Of a stretch of DNA of 64,000 bases, positions 33,121-42,018 are shown piece after piece (position 1 is the stretch's first letter; each line of letters starts with the position of its first letter). The notes beneath the pieces are model-generated. The model saw only the letters and a program-made list of their open reading frames with translations. It was not told where the DNA came from and made no database searches. This DNA is from Mesorhizobium sp. M8A.F.Ca.ET.218.01.1.1 (GTDB taxonomy: Bacteria > Pseudomonadota > Alphaproteobacteria > Rhizobiales > Rhizobiaceae). The translations under genes and the position numbers were made by a program. The stretch spans positions 450,456 through 514,455 of the forward strand of contig NZ_SRUZ01000006.1 of the NCBI RefSeq assembly GCF_004791165.1, written 5' to 3'.

Positions 33121-34029
33121 CTACCGGTAGCCTGTTGCATCGGCTGGTTTGCCGGCATCCTGAACCTCCGGAACATAGCGCCAGGCATCGGGTCGCGAGC
33201 CGTCCAAATCGGTGAAACCATAGACCTGCGCCAGCCCGCCGCTGGACAGCGACTGGCCGTTCCAGCGCGAGCGATCCGGATCCGTGGCCAAAGCGGCGAC
33301 GGCGCGGCCGACGAAGCGCGGCGTTTCGGAGATGACGAAATGGGGCACTTTCGCCGTGGCGTCGCGCCAGTTTTCTTCGGCGACGCCATAGATCTCCAGC
33401 ATCATTTCCGAACGCATCCAGCCCGGCGTCAGCGAGACCGACGTGGCGCCGTGTTTTGCAAGGTCCTTGGCGTGAGCCCAGGCCATGCGGTTCACCGCCA
33501 CCTTGGCAAGGTCGTAGAAAGGCGACAGGCGATAATGCCGGGCATTGTATTCGGCGGTGCCGTCGGTGATCTCGACAAGCAGCCCGCCCGGCCGCTCGAT
33601 CATCAACGGCAAGGCATGGTGCGCGGTGATCAGATGCGTGTCGATGGCCAGGCGCAGCATGCGCAGGCCGTTCTCCAGATTGTGCTCCCAGACCGGCTTG
33701 TCCCATTCGAACAGCTTTTCGCCGCCCCAGATATCGTTGACCAGTATGTCGAGGCGACCCTGCTCGTCACGGATGCGCTCGACCAACCTGCGTACTTCAT
33801 CGGCGATGAGATGATCGACCTTCACGGCGATGCCCGTGCCGCCGTTCACGGTGACCAATTCAGCCGTCTCCTCGATGGTCTCTGGCCGGGCATACTCGGA
33901 TTGCTGGCCGCGCGTGCTCCGCCCCGTGACATAGACGGTGGCGCCGGCGGCGCCGAGTTCGACCGCTATGCCGCGCCCGGCGCCCCGTGTGCCGCCGGCA
34001 ACCAGGGCAACTTTCCCTTGCAACGTCAT
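33121..34029 (-). CDS. Short-chain dehydrogenase/reductase
   Basis: 302 residues from the ATG at 34029 (GGGAG upstream). The SDR Rossmann motif is GGTRGAGRGIAVELG, and NDIWGGE takes the place of the NNAG motif. A YNARHYRLSPFYDLAKVAVNRM stretch contains the Tyr-x3-Lys-like catalytic region (YDLAK). The C-terminal half is longer than the classical 250 residues. It is divergent from a TetR gene, which probably represses it; an AATGATCATT palindrome lies between. Confidence 0.88.
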   Translation of the reverse strand: MTLQGKVALVAGGTRGAGRGIAVELGAAGATVYVTGRSTRGQQSEYARPETIEETAELVTVNGGTGIAVKVDHLIADEVRRLVERIRDEQGRLDILVNDIWGGEKLFEWDKPVWEHNLENGLRMLRLAIDTHLITAHHALPLMIERPGGLLVEITDGTAEYNARHYRLSPFYDLAKVAVNRMAWAHAKDLAKHGATSVSLTPGWMRSEMMLEIYGVAEENWRDATAKVPHFVISETPRFVGRAVAALATDPDRSRWNGQSLSSGGLAQVYGFTDLDGSRPDAWRYVPEVQDAGKPADATGYR

Positions 34030-34095
34030 TGAACTCTCCCAAAACAGCACCATCGATCAAATCCGAGCTGGCAAACGCCGCTCGCAACATATATA

Positions 34096-34105
34096 AATGA
34101 TCATT
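34096..34105. promoter_or_regulatory. Candidate TetR operator between SDR and TetR genes
   Basis: AATGATCATT is a perfect 10-bp palindrome flanked by ATATAA (34091-34096) and TTATAT (34109-34114), giving an extended AT-rich dyad in the 97-bp divergent gap. This is the usual place for a TetR autoregulatory operator. Confidence 0.5.
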
Positions 34106-34126
34106 CGGTTATATTGGAATGTCAAG

Positions 34127-34705
34127 ATGACCCGTCCCAAAACCCGGTCCGACGAACAGGTGCTGGAAGCAGCCTTGCGATTGATCCACGAGCCCGGGCC
34201 GGAGGCGCTTACCTTCGAGCGTCTGGCAAAAGCCTGCGGCCTGTCCGGCGCAACCCTGGTGCAGCGCTTCAAGAACAAGGCGCGGTTGAAGCAGCGCACC
34301 TTGCTGCATGCCTGGGATGATCTCGACGACAAGACCAGAACGCTGGCCACCGGCGTTGCTAGAACCCCGGCCGGTGCCATCGAATTGCTGGTGGCGCTGT
34401 CGCAGGGCTATGGCGGCATCGAGTCCTATGCCGAGGGCCTGCTCGTCTTGCGCGAGGATCTGCGCGATCCTGTGCTCAGGGCGCGCGGCGCTACCTGGAA
34501 GGCATTCCTGTGCGCTGCTCTTGCGGCCTGCTTCGCTGAAATCGACGACCCGCCACCAGACGTCGGCCTGCTGATGGCGTCGCACTGGCAAGGTTCGTTG
34601 CTATGGTGGAGCTTTGATCCGACCATCGAAGTGGCCGTCTATGTCGAGGACAGTCTCAACCGCTTCGTCGCCGCCATCACAACGGCAACGGCCCGAAAAC
34701 CGTAG
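34127..34705 (+). CDS. TetR/AcrR-family regulator (SDR-divergent)
   Basis: 192 residues from the ATG at 34127. The N-terminal HTH has VLEAALRLIHEPGPEALTFERLAKACGLSGATLVQRFKNK (read in parts), the TetR helix-turn-helix, followed by an all-helical ligand domain. Its stop codon lies within the loop of the 34684-34724 hairpin. It is divergent from the SDR gene, so a repressor role for that gene is inferred. Confidence 0.85.
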   Translation: MTRPKTRSDEQVLEAALRLIHEPGPEALTFERLAKACGLSGATLVQRFKNKARLKQRTLLHAWDDLDDKTRTLATGVARTPAGAIELLVALSQGYGGIESYAEGLLVLREDLRDPVLRARGATWKAFLCAALAACFAEIDDPPPDVGLLMASHWQGSLLWWSFDPTIEVAVYVEDSLNRFVAAITTATARKP

Positions 34706-34724
34706 TGGTTCTCGGGCCGTTGCC
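34684..34724. terminator. Convergent hairpin between TetR and MFS genes
   Basis: GGCAACGGCCCGA (34684-34696) pairs perfectly with TCGGGCCGTTGCC (34712-34724), a 13-bp stem with a 15-nt loop that contains the TetR stop codon. The MFS gene ends 21 bp further on the other strand, so it may end both transcripts, although no T-run is present. Confidence 0.55.
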
Positions 34725-34745
34725 AATGGTAGCTGTTGGGAGAGA

Positions 34746-35960
34746 CTATTCGGCCTGCCTCGGGCCGCGCAGGAACACCACGATGGCAGCCAGCAGCGTG
34801 GCGACGCCGCAATAGGCAAAGGCACTGGCGACGCCGGCATGGTCGACCAGCAGGCCGCCAAAGACGGCGCCCAGCGCAATCGCCACCTGGAAGGTTGCAA
34901 CCATCAGACCGCCGGCGCTCTCGGCCTGGTCGGGTGCTGCCCGTACCAGCCAGCTCTGCAGCCCGACCGGCACCGCGCCGAAGGCAAAGCCCCAGGCCGC
35001 GACGGCAGTGGCGGCGATCGTGGGCGACGCGCCAAGGATCAGCATCGAGGCGGCCGCCAATGCAATCAGCAGAGGCGCCAGCGCGATGGCGGCCTTGAGG
35101 TTGCGTTCGGCGAGGATGCCGCCGGCGATGTTGCCGAAGAAACCGCCTATGCCGTAGGCCAGCAGCACCAGCGAGATCGTCTCGATGTTGAGCACCGGCA
35201 CCTTCTCGAGGAAGGGACGGACATAGGTGAAACCGGCAAAGTGCCCGGACGCGACCAGCAGCACGACCAGCAGGGCAACCCTGATCGACGGCCGCTCCAG
35301 CACTTCGAGCAAGGTGCGGAAGCTCGCGACGCCCACCGGCGGCAGTTTCGGAATGGTCGCCAGTTGCACCAGCAGTGCCAGCGCCCCGACGATGGTCGCG
35401 ATCATGAATGCCGTGCGCCATCCCCAGATGTCGCCGACATAGGCGCCGACCGGAGCCGCGGTGACGGTGGCAAGCGACACGCCGGTCAGGATGATCGACA
35501 TCGCCCGCGGCATCAGCCGCATCGGCACCAGCCGCAACGCCATGGCGGCCGACATGGCCCAGAAGCCGCCAAGGGCCACGCCGAGCACGACGCGGGCCAG
35601 CAGGAGCATGGGCAGCGACGAGGCAAAGGTGGCGAGAAGGTTGGACAGGATAAGGAACGCCGTCAGCATCCACATCACCAGCCTGCGGTCCATGCGCCTT
35701 GTGATGATGGCCATGGTGGGAGCGGCGATGGCGCCCACGATCGCGGTCGCCGTCACCGCTTGCCCGGCAACGCCTTCGCTTACGCCGAGATCGCGCGCCA
35801 TCGGCGTCAGCAGACTGGCGGGCAGGAATTCGGCGGTGACCAGACCGAAAACGCCCAGGGCGAGCGAGACCACGGCACCCCACGCCGGTTCGGTTCGTTC
35901 ATCGGATTCGGCGGGGTCGAGAAGTGCGGCGTCAATGGCGCCTGTCGCGGGTTCGGCCAT
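34746..35960 (-). CDS. MFS transporter, DHA1-type (AraJ/NepI-like)
   Basis: 404 residues from the ATG at 35960 (GGAG eight bases upstream), with about 12 predicted helices. ITRRMDRRLVMWMLTAFLILSN holds the loop 2-3 region, and LLLARVVLGVALGGFWAMSAAMALRLVP is typical of drug/sugar/nucleoside efflux permeases of the DHA1 group. It is divergent from an AraC regulator, which probably controls it. The exported compound is unknown. Confidence 0.88.
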   Translation of the reverse strand: MAEPATGAIDAALLDPAESDERTEPAWGAVVSLALGVFGLVTAEFLPASLLTPMARDLGVSEGVAGQAVTATAIVGAIAAPTMAIITRRMDRRLVMWMLTAFLILSNLLATFASSLPMLLLARVVLGVALGGFWAMSAAMALRLVPMRLMPRAMSIILTGVSLATVTAAPVGAYVGDIWGWRTAFMIATIVGALALLVQLATIPKLPPVGVASFRTLLEVLERPSIRVALLVVLLVASGHFAGFTYVRPFLEKVPVLNIETISLVLLAYGIGGFFGNIAGGILAERNLKAAIALAPLLIALAAASMLILGASPTIAATAVAAWGFAFGAVPVGLQSWLVRAAPDQAESAGGLMVATFQVAIALGAVFGGLLVDHAGVASAFAYCGVATLLAAIVVFLRGPRQAE

Positions 35961-36142
35961 GGTCAGTCTCCGATCTGTTTGCGGCGCCACATAGAAAACA
36001 ACCGGGCTCTGGCATCACCCGTTACATGCTTGCCGTCGTGGCTTGGCTATGCGGCCGGTCTTCGATTTGTTTGCAGCGCAGCATTTGGCTGCACCGCAAC
36101 ATGGGAGTGACGAGTTGGAGTTTCCATGCTAGAAACGCCGGA

Positions 36143-37114
36143 ATGAATTACAATTCGTCCAAAATGGCGCAGCCGACTTCCGGTGATCCGCTGACCGACA
36201 TGCTGCGTGGATTACGGCTCGACGGCGTCGACTACGGCCGCTGCGTGTTGGGCGAGCCCTGGGCCGTTTCCTTTCCCGCACAGAAGGCGGCTCGGTTTCA
36301 TTTCATCGGCCAGCAGGGCTGCTGGCTGTTCTCACCGGCCAAGGAGTGGATCGAACTATCCGTGGGCGACGCGCTTTTGATCCCGCGCGGCGACGCGCAT
36401 GTCCTGGCCAGCGCGCCCGGCGTGCCCCCGGTGCCGATCGGCCGCTACACGATCGAACCGGTGTGCGAAAACATCTACGACGTCTCCAACGAGTGTGGCG
36501 GCCCCAAGACCTTGCTGTTTTGCGGCAGCATGCATTTCAATCTCGACGGCTCGCACCCGCTGCTCGACATGATGCCCAACCTGATGCAGGCGCATAAGCT
36601 GATGGCGAACGCACCGGGCATTCAGCATCTGCTCGACGCGATGGCCGGCGAAGTGACGATGGACCGGGTCGGCTCCGGCGGAATCCTTGCCCGCCTTGCC
36701 GATGTGCTCGCCGCCACGATCATCCGCTCCTGGGTCGAGAACGGCTGTGGCGATGCCACCGGCTGGATCGCGGCCGTCCGCAATCCCGACATCGGCAAGG
36801 TGCTGGCGACCATCCACCTGCAGCCGGATCGCGACTGGAGCGTCGAGGCGCTGGCGCGGATGATGGGAGCCTCGCGCTCCGCCTTTGCCCAGCGCTTCGC
36901 CACGGTGGTCGGAGAGACGCCGGCCAAATATGTGCTGCGCGTGCGCATGCACCAGGCCAGGCAATGGTTGGCCCGGGATGGCATGAGGGTGTCGGTGGCG
37001 GCGGCGAGACTGGGCTATGATTCGGAAGCATCCTTCAGCCGCGCCTTCAAGCGGGTGATGGGCGTGGCGCCGAGCCATCTGCGCCACATTGGTGCCGGCG
37101 AAGAGCCGTCCTGA
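36143..37114 (+). CDS. AraC-family regulator with cupin sensor domain
   Basis: 323 residues from the ATG at 36143 (a start at 36164 is also possible; no strong ribosome site marks either). An N-terminal cupin (FHFIGQQGCWLF, SVGDALLIPRGDAHVLAS) precedes the two-HTH AraC domain: WSVEALARMMGASRSAFAQRF and MRVSVAAARLGYDSEASFSRAF, then GVAPSHLR. The 182-bp gap to the MFS gene would hold its operator. Such pairs usually control drug or metabolite efflux. Confidence 0.88.
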   Translation: MNYNSSKMAQPTSGDPLTDMLRGLRLDGVDYGRCVLGEPWAVSFPAQKAARFHFIGQQGCWLFSPAKEWIELSVGDALLIPRGDAHVLASAPGVPPVPIGRYTIEPVCENIYDVSNECGGPKTLLFCGSMHFNLDGSHPLLDMMPNLMQAHKLMANAPGIQHLLDAMAGEVTMDRVGSGGILARLADVLAATIIRSWVENGCGDATGWIAAVRNPDIGKVLATIHLQPDRDWSVEALARMMGASRSAFAQRFATVVGETPAKYVLRVRMHQARQWLARDGMRVSVAAARLGYDSEASFSRAFKRVMGVAPSHLRHIGAGEEPS

Positions 37115-37231
37115 CGTCAGGCAGCCAAATCACGCCAATCCCTCCCGGCTGGAGGAATTGCCAGGTCTTTTGGACGCGGCGTCATTGCCGGCCGGCTTCC
37201 GGCGGATAGGCTGGCCCGTGGAGGAAATCCC

Positions 37232-37663
37232 ATGGCCAATCATTTCGTACTGCTCGCGCTTGGTGTCCTGCCGGTCATTCCAGGACGCGCCTTTGCTCTC
37301 GAGGACAGCTATCTGCCGGCAGGCAAGATCCCTTACGTCGCCGAGGCGACTGACCAGCCGCAGCGCCTGGGACCACTGTGGGGCGAAAGGGCCAAGGGGC
37401 CCGCCGGAACCTTGCTGAAAGTCCCGGGCAACTGGCGCGCCCCCGTGCACGCGCACACCGCCGACTATCGCGCCGTGGTCATCCAGGGTCTATGGGCGCA
37501 CTGGCAGATGCAAGGCGGCGAGGCGAGCAAGGTCGAACTGCCACCTGGATCCTACTGGACCCAGAAGGCCGATGAGATGCATGACGACGCCTGCCTCTCG
37601 CAGACGGAATGCGTGATCCTGTTGATCAACGACACGCCCTACGAGACCTACCTGCCGAAATAG
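37232..37663 (+). CDS. DUF4437-type secreted cupin protein
   Basis: 143 residues, ATG preceded by GGAGGAAATCCC. A signal peptide (MANHFVLLALGVLPVIPGRAFA) is followed by a small cupin-like domain with HAHTADYRAVVIQGLWAHW, LPPGSYWTQKADEMHDDAC and ECVILLIND. The HxH and later His/Asp could bind metal. Function unknown. It is convergent with the ABC ATPase gene, eight bases away. Confidence 0.75.
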   Translation: MANHFVLLALGVLPVIPGRAFALEDSYLPAGKIPYVAEATDQPQRLGPLWGERAKGPAGTLLKVPGNWRAPVHAHTADYRAVVIQGLWAHWQMQGGEASKVELPPGSYWTQKADEMHDDACLSQTECVILLINDTPYETYLPK

Positions 37664-37670
37664 CCGCGCC

Positions 37671-38756
37671 TTATGACGCGTGCCGCAAGCTGACTCCACT
37701 GCCCTTGTCGAACAGCACCACCTTGTCGGGGTTCCAGGCAAAGCGCACCGGTTGCTCGATCGCGACATCGGTCCTGGCCGGCACCGTGGCGCGCAGGGTT
37801 GTATCGCCGACCCGCAGCGTCAGGATCTTTTCCACGCCATGGTTCTCGACGTCGTGGACACGCGCCTCGACCGGGGCGCCGCTTTCCAGATACACATCCT
37901 CCGGACGGATGCCGAAGACGAGCGGGCGACCCTCGGTCGCCCCACTCGCCTTGGCTCCCCCTGCAAACGGCAGTTCAAAATTCAATGGCGCCATCACCGC
38001 GCGGCCGTTCACCAGCCTGCCGTCGATGAGGTTCATCGGCGGCGAGCCGACGAAGCTCGCCACGTAGGTGTCGCGCGGGTTGTTGTAGATCTCGTGAGGC
38101 GTGCCGGTCTGGATGATGCGGCCATGGTTGAGCACGCCGACTTTGTCACCCATCGACATCGCCTCGATCTGGTCGTGGGTAACGAACAGGAAAGTGGCGC
38201 CGAGCTGTATCTGCAGGTTCTTCAACTCGGTGCGCAGCGCCTCGCGCAATTTGGCGTCGAGCGCCGACAGCGGCTCGTCCATCAGGAACACGCGCGGCTT
38301 GCGCACGATGGCGCGGCCGATGGAGACGCGCTGCATCTCGCCGCCGGACAGCCGGTCGGTCTTGCGGTCGAGCAGGTGCTCGATCCGTAGCGTGCGGGCG
38401 GCGCGGTCGACGCGGTCCTTGATCTCGGCGTCAGGCAACCTGCGGATCTTCGGCTTCAGCGGAAATTCGAGGTTTTCGCGCACCGTGTAGCGCGGGTAGA
38501 GCGAATATTGCTGCAGCACCAGCGCCACGTCGCGCTCGGCCGCGCCCCAGTCGGCAACGTCGACCCCATCGATGAAGACCTGCCCCGCGCTCGGCTTCTC
38601 CAGCCCGGCGATCAGCCGCAGCGTGGTCGTCTTGCCGGCGCCCGTTTCGCCGAGCAGGACGAAGAATTCGCCATCGGCGATGTCGAGGTCGAGGCCGGTC
38701 AAGGCCGTGTGGTTACCGAACGTCTTGGAGATATTCTTGAGCTGGATATGGGCCAT
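37671..38756 (-). CDS. Carbohydrate ABC importer ATPase 1 (MalK/UgpC type)
   Basis: 361 residues. Walker A GETGAGKTTT, signature LSGGEMQRVSIGRAI, Walker B VFLMDEPLSALDAKLR, and a C-terminal TOBE-type regulatory domain (VFGIRPEDVYLES). The Gly to Thr change in the P-loop (GETGAGK) is tolerated in this subgroup. It ends a six-gene minus-strand operon and starts within the stop of ATPase 2 (ATGA). Operons with two distinct MalK-like ATPases form a heterodimer, as in rhizobial glycerol importers. Confidence 0.93.
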   Translation of the reverse strand: MAHIQLKNISKTFGNHTALTGLDLDIADGEFFVLLGETGAGKTTTLRLIAGLEKPSAGQVFIDGVDVADWGAAERDVALVLQQYSLYPRYTVRENLEFPLKPKIRRLPDAEIKDRVDRAARTLRIEHLLDRKTDRLSGGEMQRVSIGRAIVRKPRVFLMDEPLSALDAKLREALRTELKNLQIQLGATFLFVTHDQIEAMSMGDKVGVLNHGRIIQTGTPHEIYNNPRDTYVASFVGSPPMNLIDGRLVNGRAVMAPLNFELPFAGGAKASGATEGRPLVFGIRPEDVYLESGAPVEARVHDVENHGVEKILTLRVGDTTLRATVPARTDVAIEQPVRFAWNPDKVVLFDKGSGVSLRHAS

Positions 38757-39859
38757 CAGAGCCTCACCTCAAGCGACTTGCCGCTTGCCTTGTCGAAGAA
38801 ATGCGCCTGCGTCGGATCGATCCTGGCAAAGACCTTTTCGCCGGGGCCTGAAATGAAGCCGCTCTTGGTGCGGGCACGCAGCATATTGGAGCCGACCTTG
38901 AGGTCGACGATGTCGAAGGAGCCGAGCGGTTCGACGATCTGCGTCTCGACCGCCATGAAGCCGTCGGCCGCATCGCGGCGAATGAGCACCCCTTCGGGCC
39001 GGATGCCGAGCGCCAACGCGTCGCCGGCATGACCGTTGAGCTTCGACAGCAGCGTGCGCGGAAACTCGAAGCCGGCGGCCGCGTCGCCTAGGGTCACCGA
39101 TGCGGCCGAGGCTTTCTCGGTCACGGCCGCGTCGGCGACATTCATCACCGGGCTGCCGACGAACTGGGCCACGAACAGATTGGCCGGCTGCGAATAGACC
39201 TCGTCGGGCGTTCCCACCTGCTGCAACACGCCCTCGTGCATGATGACGATGCGGTCGGCGAGGCTCATCGCCTCGATCTGGTCGTGCGTGACGTAGATGG
39301 TGGTCGAGCCCTGCTTGATGTGCAGCCGCTTGATCTCGGCCCGCATCTCTTCGCGCAGCTTGGCGTCGAGCGCGCCGATCGGCTCATCCATCAGCATCGC
39401 CTTCGGCCGCCGCACCAGCGCCCGGCCGATCGCCACCCGCTGCATGTCGCCGCCTGAAAGCGCCGACGGTTTTTTGGCCAACAGGTCTGAAATTTGCAGC
39501 GTCTTGGCGACCGAGCGTACTTCCTGGTCGATCTCTGTTTTGCTCTTGCGCGTGGCGCGGAGCGGAAAGGCGATGTTCTCGTAGACGCTCATATGAGGGT
39601 AGAGTGAAAACGACTGGAAGACCATGGCGATATCGCGGTCGGCCGCCTTCAAATGCTGGACCGGCTTGCCGTCGATGAGGATGTCGCCCTCGCCGATGGT
39701 TTCCAGTCCGGCGATGGCGCGCAACGTCGTCGTTTTGCCGCAGCCGGACTGCCCAAGCAGCACGATGAACTCATTGTCCGCGATCTTGAGGTTGAGGTCC
39801 TTGATGACCTGGACGGCACCGAAGAATTTCTGGACGCCGCGAAGCTCTATCTGGGTCAA
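38756..39859 (-). CDS. Carbohydrate ABC importer ATPase 2 (MalK/UgpC type)
   Basis: 367 residues from a TTG at 39859, chosen because GGGAG lies seven bases upstream and the TTG overlaps the stop of the small membrane protein (TTGA). A longer frame to 40000 lacks family sequence. Walker A GQSGCGKTTT, signature LSGGDMQRVAIGRAL, Walker B AMLMDEPIGALDAKLR and a TOBE domain (LALGIRPEGVLIRR) are all intact. It would pair with ATPase 1. Confidence 0.92.
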   Translation of the reverse strand: MTQIELRGVQKFFGAVQVIKDLNLKIADNEFIVLLGQSGCGKTTTLRAIAGLETIGEGDILIDGKPVQHLKAADRDIAMVFQSFSLYPHMSVYENIAFPLRATRKSKTEIDQEVRSVAKTLQISDLLAKKPSALSGGDMQRVAIGRALVRRPKAMLMDEPIGALDAKLREEMRAEIKRLHIKQGSTTIYVTHDQIEAMSLADRIVIMHEGVLQQVGTPDEVYSQPANLFVAQFVGSPVMNVADAAVTEKASAASVTLGDAAAGFEFPRTLLSKLNGHAGDALALGIRPEGVLIRRDAADGFMAVETQIVEPLGSFDIVDLKVGSNMLRARTKSGFISGPGEKVFARIDPTQAHFFDKASGKSLEVRL

Positions 39860-40086
39860 TGCTGTGCTCCCGGATTTCGCGTATCCGCGCCATGGCCGGT
39901 GCCGGCCTCTTCCTCTGGCGCTATCTTCGAGGTGATGTTGAAACCGATCAGCCCGATCAGGATGATGGTCAGGCCGTAGCTGTGCAGCAGCATGTTCCAC
40001 GGCTGGCAGAGTGCGACGATGCCGAGCACCATCAGCACTTGGCTACCGGGCTCCAGATATTTCTGATTGATGGCGCGAAAGCTCAT
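39856..40086 (-). CDS. Small two-helix membrane protein of the ABC operon
   Basis: 76 residues from the ATG at 40086, overlapping the end of permease 2 by four bases. Two hydrophobic stretches (VLMVLGIVALCQPWNMLLH and GLTIILIGLIGFNITS) are followed by a charged tail. Small membrane proteins of this kind are found in rhizobial polyol/glycerol ABC operons (compare GlpU by position, not by sequence). Function unknown; its translational coupling to both neighbours says it belongs to the transporter. Confidence 0.75.
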   Translation of the reverse strand: MSFRAINQKYLEPGSQVLMVLGIVALCQPWNMLLHSYGLTIILIGLIGFNITSKIAPEEEAGTGHGADTRNPGAQH

Positions 40087-41042
40087 TTGCGGATCGCTCC
40101 GAAGGACATGCCGCGCAGCAGATGATTGCGAAGCAGGAAGGTGAAGATGGCGACCGGCAGCAGGAACAGGAAGGTTCCGGCGGCAATCACCGTCCAGTCC
40201 GGCAGGCCGGAGCCGACCTGGCTGGGAATGAACGGCGGCGCCGTCTGGGCGCGGCGGTTGGTCATGATCAGCGCGAAGGCATATTCGTTCCACGCGGTGA
40301 TGAAGCAGAACACGGCTGTGGCGGCGATGCCGGTGGCGGCCTCCGGCAGCACGATCTTGAAGAAGGCTTCCATGCGTGTGTAGCCGTCGACGAGTGCCGC
40401 CTCCTCATACTCCTTCGGGATTTCGTCCATGAAACCCTTCATCAGCCACACCGAGAAGGACAGGTTGAAGGCAGTGTAGAGGATGATCAGGCCGATATGG
40501 GAATCGTTGAGGCCGACCGCGCGGTACATCAGGAACATCGGGATCGCCACCACCACCGGTGGCAGCATGCGTGTCGACAGGATGAAGAAGAGCAGGTCCG
40601 CCTCTCCTTTCACCTTGAAGCGAGAGAAGCCGTAGGCGGTGAACGTGCCCATGCCGACAGCCAGCACCGTCGAAGTGATGGCGATGATCAGCGAGTTCAG
40701 GAAGCGGCTCGGATAGCCCGACCACTGCACCTGGCCCTTGCCGTCGCGCACGATCTTTTCACCGCCGTCGAACACGACGCGCTCCCACCATGGGGCGGCC
40801 GCGTACTCTTCCGGCGAAGGCGGACTGCGCAATTGGGAGCGCTTGGTGAACAGCTTCACGAAGGGCGATATCTCCGGCTGGAAGACGACGGTCGGCGGAA
40901 TGGTGGTGGCAAGATTGCGCGGCTTGAACGCCGTCGAGGCGATCCAATAGATCGGCGCCAGGAAGATGATGGTCACCAGCAGCACGGCGACGATGGCGAC
41001 GCGGTTGAAGGTGATTTCGGAAGAAGTGCGGACGGCCGCCAT
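40083..41042 (-). CDS. Carbohydrate ABC importer permease 2 (MalG type)
   Basis: 319 residues with about six helices. The MalG-type EAA loop (EYEEAALVDGYTRMEAFFKIVLPEA) is intact, as is SLIIAITSTVLAVGMGTFTAYGFSRFKVKG. A periplasmic insert after helix 1 (about residues 45-100, with RSQLRSPPSPEEYAAAPWWE) is longer than usual. It follows permease 1 by one base and overlaps the small membrane protein gene. Confidence 0.92.
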   Translation of the reverse strand: MAAVRTSSEITFNRVAIVAVLLVTIIFLAPIYWIASTAFKPRNLATTIPPTVVFQPEISPFVKLFTKRSQLRSPPSPEEYAAAPWWERVVFDGGEKIVRDGKGQVQWSGYPSRFLNSLIIAITSTVLAVGMGTFTAYGFSRFKVKGEADLLFFILSTRMLPPVVVAIPMFLMYRAVGLNDSHIGLIILYTAFNLSFSVWLMKGFMDEIPKEYEEAALVDGYTRMEAFFKIVLPEAATGIAATAVFCFITAWNEYAFALIMTNRRAQTAPPFIPSQVGSGLPDWTVIAAGTFLFLLPVAIFTFLLRNHLLRGMSFGAIRK

Positions 41043-41043
41043 C

Positions 41044-41949
41044 TCAGCGCTCCTTCACCTTGTTGAGATATTTGACGTAGATGTTGGTGATCGCCAGCAC
41101 CATGATCAGCACGATGTAGGCCATCGCGCAGGAGCGCCCGGTCTGCCATTCCTGGAACGCCATCTTGTAGAGCCGGATCGATATCAGCTCGGCCGTCGGC
41201 TGGCTGGTCAGGATGTAGGCGAGGTCGAAGGTCTTGAACGCTTCCATGGTGCGGAAAATGACCGCGATCATCAGGATCGGCGCGACCAGCGGCAGGGTGA
41301 TGCGGAAGAAGGTGTAGAACGGCCCGGCGCGGTCGATCGCGGCGGCCTCATAGAGATGCTTCGGCACCGCTGACAGGCCGGCCAGCGACAGCAGCATGAC
41401 GAAGGGCGACCACATCCAGATGTCGGTCAACGCAACGGCGTAGAGCGCCATCTTGGGATCGGCCAGCCACTCGAAATTGCCGAGCCCGAGCGCATAGTTG
41501 ATGACACCCCATGATGGGTCGTAAAGCAGTTTCCAGAACAGCCCGACGACCGCCATCGACAGCATCATCGGCAGCAGCAGCAGCGTGGTGATAAGACCCT
41601 TGAGCGGGATATCCCGGTTGAGCAGCATCGCCACGCCGAAGCCGACAAGCAACTGTCCGACGACCGAGACAATCACGTATTTCGCCGTGATGGCGAAGTT
41701 CGACCAGACGTAGGGGTCGTTGAGCAGGTCGCGATAGTTCTGCAGCCCGACGAAATTCGCCGGCGCATTGGTCGACGCGCGAAAATCGGTGAAGGAATAG
41801 CCGAGCGAGTAAATCAGCGGAAAAATGTTGAAGACGATCAGGAACAGAACCGTCGGAATGATGAAGAGATTGCGGATGGAGATATCGCTCAGGCCGCGCG
41901 CCGCGGCGCGCGAGGATCTGTCGAGGGTGGTGATCATCGTGGTCGCCAA
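41044..41949 (-). CDS. Carbohydrate ABC importer permease 1 (MalF/UgpA type)
   Basis: 301 residues; TTG at 41949 fits a GGGAG seven bases upstream, with an ATG at 41937 as an alternative. About six helices, typical FNIFPLIYSLGYSFTDFR start, and an EAA loop (HLYEAAAIDRAGPFYTFFRITLPLV). It forms the channel with permease 2 for the solute bound by the 42019-43335 protein. Confidence 0.92.
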   Translation of the reverse strand: MATTMITTLDRSSRAAARGLSDISIRNLFIIPTVLFLIVFNIFPLIYSLGYSFTDFRASTNAPANFVGLQNYRDLLNDPYVWSNFAITAKYVIVSVVGQLLVGFGVAMLLNRDIPLKGLITTLLLLPMMLSMAVVGLFWKLLYDPSWGVINYALGLGNFEWLADPKMALYAVALTDIWMWSPFVMLLSLAGLSAVPKHLYEAAAIDRAGPFYTFFRITLPLVAPILMIAVIFRTMEAFKTFDLAYILTSQPTAELISIRLYKMAFQEWQTGRSCAMAYIVLIMVLAITNIYVKYLNKVKER

Positions 41950-42018
41950 GACCCTGCTCCCGGTTCAAGAAAAAGAAACGGAGGAGGCGACACCGCCCCC
42001 TCCGCGGGACATGAAGGA

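Noticed and set aside
34614..36110. 498-codon plus-strand frame opposite the MFS gene
   Set aside because: Low-complexity Gln/Arg/His-rich product antisense to a clear 12-helix transporter.
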